Assembly: GCA_019119815.1 (NCBI GenBank)
Contig: DWWH01000053.1
Span: 1 to 45,517, forward strand
From: Candidatus Eisenbergiella intestinipullorum
Lineage (GTDB): Bacteria > Bacillota > Clostridia > Lachnospirales > Lachnospiraceae
Length of the DNA: 45,517 nt
Reading direction: 5' to 3'
Shown: piece by piece, positions 1-7,048 of the stretch
How the letters are laid out: each line of letters begins with the position of its first letter
How positions within the stretch are numbered: the first letter of the stretch is position 1
Translations under genes and position numbers: made by a program
Notes under the pieces: model-generated
What the model was told of the DNA's origin: nothing
The model's database searches: none
Seen by the model: the letters and a program-made list of their open reading frames with translations, nothing else

Positions 1-1
1 C

Positions 2-136
2 GTTACAGCTCAGCCTTCGGCAGATCTGTAACGGCATCCGGCCATTCCAAGCGCTTCGCGCCAGGCCGGATGCTTCCAGCCGGTCTGTTTTCGTACGGTC
101 TGCGCAGGGAATGCGCAGACCTGGCTGAGTAGTAAC
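2..136 (+). repeat. 135-bp palindromic repeat, copy A
   Basis: First of four copies of a dispersed element (others at 6774-6883, 32850-32984 and 45394 to the window end). It starts GTTACAGCTCAG and ends CTGAGTAGTAAC, so the ends form an imperfect 12-bp terminal inverted repeat. Inside are three successive hairpins: one near the left end with a TTCG turn, one with 10-bp arms GCATCCGGCC/GGCCGGATGC, and one with 10-bp arms GGTCTGCGCA/TGCGCAGACC. This copy carries substitutions in the right arm of the first hairpin. It contains no convincing gene; an open frame on its minus strand recurs in the copies simply because the DNA is repeated. Confidence 0.85.
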
Positions 137-286
137 TCCTCCTCTTTTTCCGGATGAAAAGGAGACTCGCTGCACATACTAAGTATCGGACAGCGTCTTT
201 CCTCTCAGGCTGTCCGGAAATTTGAATGGAAAAGGCCATTCTTTTAGATCAGCGCCGCCCTGCGGCGGCAAATGAAGGAGGTAAAA
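137..286 (+). other. leader region of the small lipoprotein gene
   Basis: Between repeat copy A and the lipoprotein start there is a hairpin at 187-216 (arms CGGACAG/CTGTCCG). A moderate promoter candidate follows: TTGAAT at 222-227 and TAGATC at 245-250 with a 17-nt spacer. Nothing coding is seen. Confidence 0.35.
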
Positions 287-829
287 ATGAAAAGGCTGAA
301 GCAGATGTTTTCGGGAAAGCCTTCCAGAAGCTTTCCAATGCTGCTGGTCCTCATGATGCTTGTCTTTACGACTGCCTGCGGCAGGAAGGAGCAGAATGCG
401 GACGAGATGGCAGACAGCATGACGGAGACCTCTCAGGCGGCTGATGAAACCCGCACAGAGGCTGCCCTCCCGGGAAGAGAAACGGAAGATGGAGGCGGCA
501 TCAACGGAAGCGGTCTCGGTACAACCGGGGAGACTGCCGGGGACGGCACTCAGGCGGAGGAAGAAACTTCCGGCGGCAACAGCACGGCAAATGAGAGCTC
601 CGAAATCATTGACGATACCGGCAGAGTGACCAACGGCGCCGAAAATGCGGCGGATGATGCCGGCGAGAGCATCGGCAATGTGGCGGACGACGCCGGCACT
701 GCCGTAAGGGATGCCGCAGACGATGCGGGCAGCGCCGTGAAGGACGTGATCGACGGCGCAGGAGATGTGGTGAAGGATGCCGCCGAGGGCGTAGCAGACG
801 GAGTCAGAGACGTGACCGGCGCGAAATAA
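287..829 (+). CDS. small lipoprotein with C-terminal 11-residue repeats
   Basis: 180 residues. The start at 287 was chosen because AAGGAGG (275-281) lies 5 nt upstream; an earlier ATG at 272 overlaps this site. The N-terminus has basic residues, a hydrophobic stretch (about 17-30) and a Cys preceded by Thr-Thr-Ala, a plausible but not ideal lipobox, so it is probably an outward-facing lipoprotein. Residues 32-115 are acidic and rich in Gly, Ser, Thr and Glu, probably disordered. From about residue 120 to the end are at least five tandem 11-mers of the form ADDAGxxVxDx, an amphipathic hendecad pattern resembling LEA-like proteins or right-handed coiled coils. Function unknown. It is monocistronic, converging on fbp with a shared terminator. 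Confidence 0.75.
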   Translation: MKRLKQMFSGKPSRSFPMLLVLMMLVFTTACGRKEQNADEMADSMTETSQAADETRTEAALPGRETEDGGGINGSGLGTTGETAGDGTQAEEETSGGNSTANESSEIIDDTGRVTNGAENAADDAGESIGNVADDAGTAVRDAADDAGSAVKDVIDGAGDVVKDAAEGVADGVRDVTGAK

Positions 830-845
830 GCAGGGCCGGAAAAAA

Positions 846-892
846 GGGTGTTTCCCAAGGATCCGATCAGGGATCCGGGAACACCCTTTTTT
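846..892. terminator. bidirectional intrinsic terminator
   Basis: The stem GGGTGTTTCCC/GGGAACACCC is followed by TTTTTT on the plus strand. The minus strand reads a T-run after the same stem. It sits between convergent genes and can end both the lipoprotein and the fbp transcripts. Confidence 0.9.
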
Positions 893-915
893 ATCCCGTA
901 TTGTCATCCGCCTTT

Positions 916-2880
916 TCACACACCCTTTTCGATCAGGGTTCCGTCCATATAAGCGGCAAGCAGTTCCTCCAGATAGCGGATCCTTTCCTTCAGCTCCGCT
1001 CCGATGTCCGTATCCGCCACACGGATACGGTGCAGGGCGGTCTCCACGATAATGGAATCAGAAATAATATCCGATTCCTTGCGGATCGCAGCCTCTGCCG
1101 ATTCAAAAGGCTCATGGGCGACCAGGGTCATGCCGTGGGAATTGGCCACCAGCGTGTAGCCGGCGATCCCTGTTTTTCCCTGGTAGGCCTTGGAAAAGCC
1201 GCCGTCGATGATGAGGAGCTTTCCGCCGCATTTGATGGGCGTCTCTCCTTTTTTCAGCTCCACGGGCACATGGCCGTTGATGATATGAGAGACCTCCGGA
1301 TTCAGACCAAACTCTTCCAGGATGCGGTTGAGCACCTCCTCGTTGTCCGTCAGGCTGTAGTAGCTGTTCTTTTTCTCCGTATGAACACTCTTTTCTTCCA
1401 CGAAATAGCGTTCGAATGTAGCCATTTTATCCTTGCCGAAGACCGGAGATTTGGGGCCGGTCCAGATATACCAGATGATGTCCTTCCCCTTTCCCGCTTC
1501 TTCCTTATCCTTGGAATAATAGCCCTTTCTCGCGTAATGATCCAAAATATCGTACAGCGCCTTTCCGCTGTATTCCTTTCCGAATACGTTCACCTTCAGG
1601 AAATTCCCGTTTTCATCCACAGGAACGCAGCCGTGGTACAGAAGATTGGAATTGTGGACCTTATACAGGCTTCCCTTGGAAAAAAGGAAGCGTACATGGC
1701 GCTGCAGCTTCTCACAGTGCACAAAGGCGTGACGCAGCCGCTCCACTACCTGCTCTTCTTCTTCCGTCAGGCGGTACGGGTCCGCCGGATCCACAGTAGG
1801 AAAATCCGTATCACGCATGGGATATTCCACACCGCCGATCTCCACGGTCTTTTTCTGATAATCGATCTTATCCAGAAGAAGTCTGTCCTCCATTCCAAAC
1901 TCCGGCCGTCTCTTTATGAGCTGGCCCTCCAGCTTGAACTGGATGATGGCAATGGCCTTGTGCATCTTCATATCCAGATCCAGGTCCTTGCAGTCATAGC
2001 CTTCCCCATATTTGATGGAAAAGACGCTGCAGTCCGTATCTGCATAGGTATCCAGCGCAAAGGTGGCCAGCGGGATCAGGTTGATCCCATATCCTTCCTC
2101 CAGAATATCCAGGTTCCCGTATCTGGCCGAAACGCGGATCACATTGGCAATGCAGGCCGCATGGCCGCTGGCCGCTCCCATCCACACCACATCATGATTG
2201 CCCCACTGGATGTCCACCGAATGATAGCTGCTCAGGGTATCCATAATGATATGGGGGCCTCTTCCCCGGTCATAGATGTCGCCCACGATATGCAGATGGT
2301 CGATCACCAGGCGCTGGATCAGATTGCAAAGCGCAATGATAAAATCCGGCGCACTTCCGATCCGGATGATGGTATGGATGATCTCATTATAGTAGGCTTC
2401 CTTGTCCTGCACCTCTTCCTTCTCCGTGATCAGCTCTTCGATCACATAGGAAAAATCCGGAGGAAGCGCTTTTCTGACCTTGGAACGGGTATACTTGGAA
2501 GCCACCCGCTTGGTCATCTGCACCAGCCTGTGCAGGGTGATCTTAAACCAGTCCTCCAGGCTTTCCTGATCTTCCTCCTGCTGCATCATCAGTTCCAGCT
2601 TTTCTTTCGGGTAATAGATCAGGGTGGCAAGGCTCCTCTTGTCCCTGGCCGTCAGCGTATTGCCGAACTCTTCGTCGATCTTTCTCTTCACGCTTCCCGA
2701 ACCGTTCTTCAGAACATGATTGAACTGCTCATATTCTCCGTGAATATCCGTCAGAAAATGCTCCGTTCCCTTCGGCAGGCTCATGATGGCCTGCAGGTTG
2801 ATGATCTCCGTTGACGCAGCAGCGATCGTCGGGAACTGCCTGGAAAGGCTTCTCAGATAATTCAGCTCCAGCTCCTGCAT
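916..2880 (-). CDS. fbp: fructose-1,6-bisphosphatase class III
   Basis: 654 residues, the usual size for the Bacillota class III enzyme, which hydrolyses fructose-1,6-bisphosphate to fructose-6-phosphate in gluconeogenesis. Metallophosphatase motifs are visible: DIHGEY at 45-50, GDIYDRG at 200-206 and GNHD at 227-230. The start is backed by AAGGGGGAG just upstream. It is the last gene of a leftward dapA-dapB-fbp run, only 22 nt after dapB with no promoter or terminator between, so it probably lies under the lysine riboswitch at 4861-5030. That is an unexpected regulatory partner for a sugar phosphatase. Confidence 0.95.
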   Translation of the reverse strand: MQELELNYLRSLSRQFPTIAAASTEIINLQAIMSLPKGTEHFLTDIHGEYEQFNHVLKNGSGSVKRKIDEEFGNTLTARDKRSLATLIYYPKEKLELMMQQEEDQESLEDWFKITLHRLVQMTKRVASKYTRSKVRKALPPDFSYVIEELITEKEEVQDKEAYYNEIIHTIIRIGSAPDFIIALCNLIQRLVIDHLHIVGDIYDRGRGPHIIMDTLSSYHSVDIQWGNHDVVWMGAASGHAACIANVIRVSARYGNLDILEEGYGINLIPLATFALDTYADTDCSVFSIKYGEGYDCKDLDLDMKMHKAIAIIQFKLEGQLIKRRPEFGMEDRLLLDKIDYQKKTVEIGGVEYPMRDTDFPTVDPADPYRLTEEEEQVVERLRHAFVHCEKLQRHVRFLFSKGSLYKVHNSNLLYHGCVPVDENGNFLKVNVFGKEYSGKALYDILDHYARKGYYSKDKEEAGKGKDIIWYIWTGPKSPVFGKDKMATFERYFVEEKSVHTEKKNSYYSLTDNEEVLNRILEEFGLNPEVSHIINGHVPVELKKGETPIKCGGKLLIIDGGFSKAYQGKTGIAGYTLVANSHGMTLVAHEPFESAEAAIRKESDIISDSIIVETALHRIRVADTDIGAELKERIRYLEELLAAYMDGTLIEKGV

Positions 2881-2902
2881 ACTCCCCCTTTCCCGGCACC
2901 GT

Positions 2903-3673
2903 TCAGCCGCCGATCACATCGCTCATATCATACAGGCCCGCCGGCCGGTCCTTCAAAAATTTTGCTGCCTGCAGCGCACCCTTTGCAAACACGTTTCTGG
3001 AATATGCTCTGTGAGAAAAGGTAATGACCTCATCCTCTCCTGCAAAGATCACATCATGCTCTCCCACAATGGTCCCTCCGCGGACAGCGGAAATCCCGAT
3101 CTCCTTTTCATCCCGCTTCTGCCTTCTCGTGCTTCTGTCATAAATATAGTGATAGGCTCCGTCCAACTCCTCATTGATGGAGTCCGCCAGCGCGATGGCC
3201 GTTCCGCTGGGGGCGTCCAGCTTCCGGTTATGATGCTTTTCCACGATCTCAATGTCAAATCCGGCCTCCGCCAGAACGGAGGCAGCCTTTTTCAGGAGAT
3301 TCTGGAGCAGATTGATCCCCAGGGACATATTTGCCGACTTGAGGATCGCGGCTTTCTGAGAAACCTCCTCCACCCGGGCGAGCTGCTCCGCAGAAAGGCC
3401 TGTGGTGCACAGCACGCAGGCCGTATTCGTTTCCTCGCAGAAGGAAAGGAGATCATCGACCGCCTTCGCAGAAGAAAAGTCCACGATCACGTCCGCCTTC
3501 TGTTCTGCCTTTTCCCGGTAATCCTTCAGGCTCGGGTACACCGGCCAGGGCTGCGCGCCTCCCGGAAAAGGATCCACGCCGGCCACCGTCTGAAGCTGGC
3601 TGTCTTCCTCCGCCAGACGGGCCACCACCTGTCCCATGTGTCCGCAGCATCCGTGTATCAGTATTTTTACCAT
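2903..3673 (-). CDS. dapB: 4-hydroxy-tetrahydrodipicolinate reductase
   Basis: 256 residues. It catalyses the NAD(P)H-dependent second step of the diaminopimelate/lysine branch, using the product of DapA. The N-terminal Rossmann motif appears as ILIHGCCGHMGQ, and the family signature around EKHHNRKLDAPSGTA (about residues 145-160) holds the catalytic His and Lys region. The start at 3673 is preferred over an ATG at 3685 because GGAGGT lies 4-5 nt upstream and overlaps that earlier codon. It follows dapA after 98 nt without a clear terminator and precedes fbp by 22 nt. Confidence 0.96.
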   Translation of the reverse strand: MVKILIHGCCGHMGQVVARLAEEDSQLQTVAGVDPFPGGAQPWPVYPSLKDYREKAEQKADVIVDFSSAKAVDDLLSFCEETNTACVLCTTGLSAEQLARVEEVSQKAAILKSANMSLGINLLQNLLKKAASVLAEAGFDIEIVEKHHNRKLDAPSGTAIALADSINEELDGAYHYIYDRSTRRQKRDEKEIGISAVRGGTIVGEHDVIFAGEDEVITFSHRAYSRNVFAKGALQAAKFLKDRPAGLYDMSDVIGG

Positions 3674-3771
3674 TTTTACCTCCATTCCGAAGCGTTGCCG
3701 GAAAACCGCGCCGGATCGCCGTACCGGTATCCTGTCACAGGCTCCGTCCCCCTCCGGCGCAGCGCTTCTCC

Positions 3772-4656
3772 TTACAGCAGGCCGTAATCCTTCATGGCCG
3801 CTTCCAGCTTTGCCGCATCTTCCTCTTCCATTTCCGTCAGCGGCCTTCTTAAGGGTCCTGCCTCCATTCCCATCAGGTTCATGGCCTTCTTTACGGGAAT
3901 GGGATTCACCTCGCAGAACAGGGCGTCCACCAGAGGGATTGCCTCCAGCTGCATCCTGCAGCTGGCCGCCACATCTCCTGCAAAGAACTTTTCACATATC
4001 TCATGGGTCTGTCTGGGCGCCACATTGGAAAGCACGGAGATCACGCCCTTTCCCCCGAGAGCCAGGATGGGAATGATCTCATTGTCGTTTCCGGAATACA
4101 GGTCCACACAGCCGTCCGCCAGGCTCATCAGCTTCGCTACCATACTGATATTTCCGGTAGCATCCTTCACTCCCACGATATTGGGTACCTCGCGGCAGAG
4201 CTTCACCACGGTCTCCGGCTGAATGGTCACGCCGGTCCTGCCGGGAATGTTGTACAGGAGCACCGGAACATGGATGGATTCCGCGATGATGCGGAAGTGC
4301 TCATAAAGCCCTTTCTGCGTCGCCTTGTTGTAATAAGGCGTTACCAGAAGGACGCCGTCCACTCCTGCTTTCTCCGCTTCCTGAGAAAGGTAAACCGCAG
4401 TCTCCGTACAGTTGGAGCCGGTTCCCGCGATCACGGGGATCCGTCCCGCCGTCTTCTCCACACAGAAACGGATCACCTCCAGATGCTCCTCATGGGTCAG
4501 AGTGGAAGCCTCGCCGGTGGTGCCGCAGACGACGATGGCATCCGTTCCTCCTGCGACCTGCGCTTCAATGTGCTCCGCAAATTTCTCGTAGTTGACGCTT
4601 CCATCCTCATGAAAAGGAGTGATGATGGCAACGCCTGCTCCTGTAAAAATAGACAT
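3772..4656 (-). CDS. dapA: 4-hydroxy-tetrahydrodipicolinate synthase
   Basis: 294 residues, standard length. It condenses pyruvate with aspartate semialdehyde, the entry step to diaminopimelate and lysine. Visible family motifs are GTTGEASTL, TPYYNKATQ (Tyr of the proton relay) and the Schiff-base lysine in GVKDATGN. The start at 4656 has GGAGG about 8 nt upstream; longer versions would run into the leader. It is the first gene of the dapA-dapB-fbp operon and sits behind a complete lysine riboswitch, so excess lysine should shut transcription off early. Confidence 0.97.
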   Translation of the reverse strand: MSIFTGAGVAIITPFHEDGSVNYEKFAEHIEAQVAGGTDAIVVCGTTGEASTLTHEEHLEVIRFCVEKTAGRIPVIAGTGSNCTETAVYLSQEAEKAGVDGVLLVTPYYNKATQKGLYEHFRIIAESIHVPVLLYNIPGRTGVTIQPETVVKLCREVPNIVGVKDATGNISMVAKLMSLADGCVDLYSGNDNEIIPILALGGKGVISVLSNVAPRQTHEICEKFFAGDVAASCRMQLEAIPLVDALFCEVNPIPVKKAMNLMGMEAGPLRRPLTEMEEEDAAKLEAAMKDYGLL

Positions 4657-4758
4657 AAGTTCCTCCTTGCTGTGCCGCCTCGGCGGCGTTAGAATCAATC
4701 CGGCAATGCTGCCGGAAGCCGACGGTATCCCCTGACGGCCGTCCGGAAAAGTTCTGTC

Positions 4759-4800
4759 AAAAAAACCGGCCCGCCTGGTCTGAACCGAGAAGGGGGCCGG
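4759..4800 (-). terminator. riboswitch-controlled terminator
   Basis: On the minus strand CCGGCCC pairs with GGGCCGG and is followed by seven T. It lies between the lysine aptamer and dapA, where the regulatory terminator of an L-box is expected. Confidence 0.85.
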
Positions 4801-4860
4801 AAAGTCATCTTTCCTGAAAACTGTCTTTTCCGAAAATTATCTTTCCCGGAAAATCTCTTT

Positions 4861-5030
4861 TCAGATAGCTCCCCATCCTTTTGCAGATGACAGTCATGCA
4901 GCTCTTAACCGCATGCCCAAGAATTGAGGTGCAGGCTCTCTCCTCTTTCGGCGCTCTCCCCTTTCCCTTTTCTTCTCCTGTCCCTGCAACATCTGAAAAG
5001 CTACTGATGGGTCACGCAACCTCTATCTGA
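4861..5030 (-). promoter_or_regulatory. lysine riboswitch (L-box) of dapA
   Basis: Read on the minus strand, the region begins TCAGATAGAGG and ends GAGCTATCTGA, closing an 8-bp P1 helix (5023-5030 with 4861-4868). Between them come elements I recognise from lysine riboswitches, in the expected order: the GAGG-TTGCG start, an AGGGGA/GCGCCGAAAG core, a GGGCAT-GC helix, ACTGTC, and GGGGAGCTATC before P1 closes. The estimated transcription start falls at the first base of P1. The element is followed by a terminator, consistent with lysine-triggered premature termination. Confidence 0.93.
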
Positions 5031-5035
5031 AAATT

Positions 5036-5064
5036 ATCATAGCACGGGGGCCCCCTCCTGTCAA
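5036..5064 (-). promoter_or_regulatory. promoter of the dapA-dapB-fbp operon
   Basis: Minus-strand TTGACA (5059-5064) and TATGAT (5036-5041) are separated by exactly 17 nt. The spacer contains the self-complementary block GGGGGCCCCC. The start would lie at about 5029, at the riboswitch P1 helix. Confidence 0.85.
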
Positions 5065-5109
5065 CGCAAATACATCCGGCATTCCGTCTATCGCCGCAGG
5101 CGGACCGGG

Positions 5110-5155
5110 TCCGGCAGGCCGCCGTTCATGCGGATATGACGGCAGCCTGCCGGAC
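5110..5155. repeat. long inverted repeat between operons
   Basis: TCCGGCAGGC-c-GCCGT pairs with ACGGC-a-GCCTGCCGGA, about 15 bp with one mismatch and a 13-nt loop. No T-run follows on either strand, so it is not a standard terminator. It lies between the end of the CobA-like gene and the dap promoter. Confidence 0.6.
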
Positions 5156-5214
5156 GGAGCGTGCGAAAAAAAGAAGAAGAACAGCTCCTGCCCTTCTCCT
5201 TTCCTTGTTTTTCT

Positions 5215-5700
5215 TCACTTCACGGTGCGGATCTCCGTCACATAATCCGCCAGCGAACAGATCTCGCTGCTGATGGGAACTCCCGTCATGATAACGTCAG
5301 TCTCACCGTCCCGGGCGCCGAGCACATTTTTCAGATCCTCCACGGTGATGATGCCGTTTCCGATCAGCCCCAGGACCTCATCCAGGATGAGCATGTCACA
5401 TTCGCCCGTGCTCAGTACCTTCTTGGCATAATTCAGGCCATTGCGGATGTTTTTGACCTCGTCCTCCTGCTTTTCCTTCGGAAGGGAACCAAACTCCACA
5501 TCCGATTTTTCAAAACGGAACAGCTTGATCTCGGGCTCCAGCCTGCGGGCATAGCTATCCTCCGTCAGTCCCTTTCCCCGAAGGAACTGGATGATGACAA
5601 CGTTTGCTCCCTTCGCAGCCGCGATCAGGCCGCAGCCGATGGCCGCCGGTGACTTTCCATGTCCCGTTCCGCCGTAAATATAAATCTTTCCCTCTGCCAT
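5215..5700 (-). CDS. CobA/BtuR-like P-loop protein (putative corrinoid adenosyltransferase)
   Basis: 161 residues. The sequence resembles ATP:cob(I)alamin adenosyltransferases of the CobA/CobO type: an N-terminal strand plus P-loop (GGTGHGKS, about residues 9-16), VVIIQFLRGKG, and a Walker B-like MLILDEV. The P-loop continues Pro-Ala-Ala where canonical members have Thr-Ala-Ala. The start at 5700 begins exactly at the conserved domain; a purine-rich GAGG precedes it. No other cobalamin gene is in the window, so the substrate is uncertain. The leader is about 130 nt from a candidate promoter at 5837-5865. It could act in corrinoid adenosylation or be a repurposed nucleotide-binding paralogue. 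Confidence 0.75.
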   Translation of the reverse strand: MAEGKIYIYGGTGHGKSPAAIGCGLIAAAKGANVVIIQFLRGKGLTEDSYARRLEPEIKLFRFEKSDVEFGSLPKEKQEDEVKNIRNGLNYAKKVLSTGECDMLILDEVLGLIGNGIITVEDLKNVLGARDGETDVIMTGVPISSEICSLADYVTEIRTVK

Positions 5701-5836
5701 ATCCTCTGCCTCTCTCACGTATTTTGCAGCCGCAGCTGCGCTTCTTACGTATCCCCTGCAGTGTCCGGAGACATTTGCAGCCGCGTCCGCAGATCTTCCT
5801 GCGGACGCCCTCTCTTCCACTCTTTTCCTGTTTTTC

Positions 5837-5865
5837 ATCATACCATATGTGCCCGGGATGCGCAA
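5837..5865 (-). promoter_or_regulatory. candidate promoter of the CobA-like gene
   Basis: Minus-strand TTGCGC (5860-5865) and TATGAT (5837-5842) with a 17-nt spacer, about 135 nt upstream of the start codon. Confidence 0.5.
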
Positions 5866-5910
5866 GAAATCGTTGCTGTGATTTTCCGTCCGACGCAGAC
5901 TCCGGGTTCC

Positions 5911-5963
5911 CGTTCGCCGGCACACCAGCGAACAGAAACGACGCCAGCTACTGTTCACCGGCG
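5911..5963. repeat. short palindromic repeat (GTTACTGTTCRCTGGC family), degenerate
   Basis: CGTTCGCCGG-caca-CCAGCGAACAG forms an inverted repeat, and CTGTTCACCGG follows 15 nt later as a second inverted partner. CCAGCGAACAG is the reverse complement of the core seen at 25557 and at 13751. It occupies the gap between the SSB-like and CobA-like genes. Confidence 0.55.
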
Positions 5964-5971
5964 CTCCGGTT

Positions 5972-6601
5972 CTATTCCTCGATGAGCTCCAGCTTGCTGA
6001 CGGACACCTCATAGGCGATCCGCTTTTCCAGCTGGTCCTCGGAGATCTTCTTCATATATTCACGGCTCTGGATCCGGCCCCAGATCTCGCAGTGGTCTCC
6101 CACGCTGAATCCGCCTGCGAAACGGGCGTTCCGGCCCCAGCAGATGCAGGGGATGTAGTCGGACTTTCCATAGGGACGGTTCACCGCCAGCAGCACGTCG
6201 GCGATCTCCCTTCCCAGAGGCGTTTTGCGGTAAACCGGCTCCTTGCAGATATAACCGTCCAGATAGATCTGATTGGTCTTGGAGCTCTCCTCCAGCTCAT
6301 CGATGAATTCGATCTCCCGTACGAAAACGGAAAGGATGAGACGGTTTTTCTTCTCCTCATGCCTGTTGTAGGAGCGGAACTGGCCCGATACGCACACATA
6401 GGCGCCCTTATAGTCCTCCTCCACATCGATGAGTCTCTCCGAGATCATCAGAGGGATGACGTCGCAGGACTCGCTGAGCCTCGCCACTTCCACATCCAGC
6501 ATGTAGAAGCCTTCGCCGAAGATCTCATGGCTGAACGTGAAATCTCCGACCACCTTTCCCATGATGATCACCTGGTTGTTTTCAATTACCTTATCTGTCA
6601 T
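5972..6601 (-). CDS. single-stranded-DNA-binding-like protein with two OB folds
   Basis: 209 residues. Two SSB/OB-type modules appear in tandem, at about 9-100 (VIIMGKVVGDFTFSH through VREIEF) and about 108-205 (IYLDGYICKEPVYRKTPLG, an SSB-like start, through SVSKLELIEE). It lacks the acidic DDDIPF-type tail of canonical SSB, so it is probably an accessory single-strand-binding or PriB-like paralogue of the kind common in Clostridia. The start is supported by AAGGGAGAA upstream. It is leftward, ending 271 nt before the CobA-like gene, which has its own candidate promoter. Confidence 0.75.
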   Translation of the reverse strand: MTDKVIENNQVIIMGKVVGDFTFSHEIFGEGFYMLDVEVARLSESCDVIPLMISERLIDVEEDYKGAYVCVSGQFRSYNRHEEKKNRLILSVFVREIEFIDELEESSKTNQIYLDGYICKEPVYRKTPLGREIADVLLAVNRPYGKSDYIPCICWGRNARFAGGFSVGDHCEIWGRIQSREYMKKISEDQLEKRIAYEVSVSKLELIEE

Positions 6602-6773
6602 TTCAGTTCTCCCTTCTTGGGCGCCGGAATGCCGGGCCGCACTTAAGAATTTTTTCCTGTATGTATTACCAGTTTATGGCTGTATTCCGCGTTTCAGACC
6701 AAACAGAGGTCGCCCATTTTCCCGCTTTTTCGTCAAAGATCCTGTTCCTGCGCGTTTTATCCCGGGAAACAAA

Positions 6774-6883
6774 GTTACTGCGCAGACCGTACGAAAACAG
6801 ACCGGCTGGAAGCATCCGGTCTGGCGCGAAGCGCTTGAAATGGCCGGATGCCGTTACAGCTCTGCCGAAGGATGAGCTGTAAC
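6774..6883 (-). repeat. palindromic repeat copy B, inverted and 25 bp shorter
   Basis: The same element as 2-136 in the opposite orientation, 110 bp instead of 135. It keeps the GTTAC...GTAAC ends and the first two hairpins. It has lost 25 bp comprising the second arm of the third hairpin and the CTGAGTAG end segment. It lies upstream of the typA promoter. Confidence 0.85.
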
Positions 6884-6912
6884 GAAACAAAAGGGATTTT
6901 TCTCCCGGGGTG

Positions 6913-6941
6913 TTGCAAGTCAGCCTTTGGAATGCTATACT
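6913..6941 (+). promoter_or_regulatory. promoter of typA
   Basis: TTGCAA (6913-6918) and TATACT (6936-6941) with a 17-nt spacer, giving a leader of about 100 nt. Confidence 0.7.
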
Positions 6942-7048
6942 GGTTTAGTTTGAGCAGCAATAAATTAGGTACAGAATCGTTTTGCGGCATCCGGCGCTTA
7001 TGGTCCCGCCGGCCGCCGGTTTTCAGGAAGAAGAAGGAAGGAAGAGCT

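Noticed and set aside
3..239. A recurring peptide-like frame (containing RRPYENRPAGS) at 3-239, 6661-6882 and 32830-33021.
   Set aside because: It is only the translation of the 135-bp repeat; starts differ, there is no ribosome site, and the hairpin structure explains the conservation better.
901..2814. A 637-codon open frame on the plus strand opposite fbp, and similar long frames opposite purA, DUF5717, htpG, glgB and the RNase-like gene.
   Set aside because: They are frame shadows of strongly supported genes, lack ribosome sites and have low-complexity compositions without recognisable domains.
5110..5155. Terminator for the CobA-like gene.
   Set aside because: The stem is strong but no T-run follows on either strand; the T-rich stretch lies on its wrong side.
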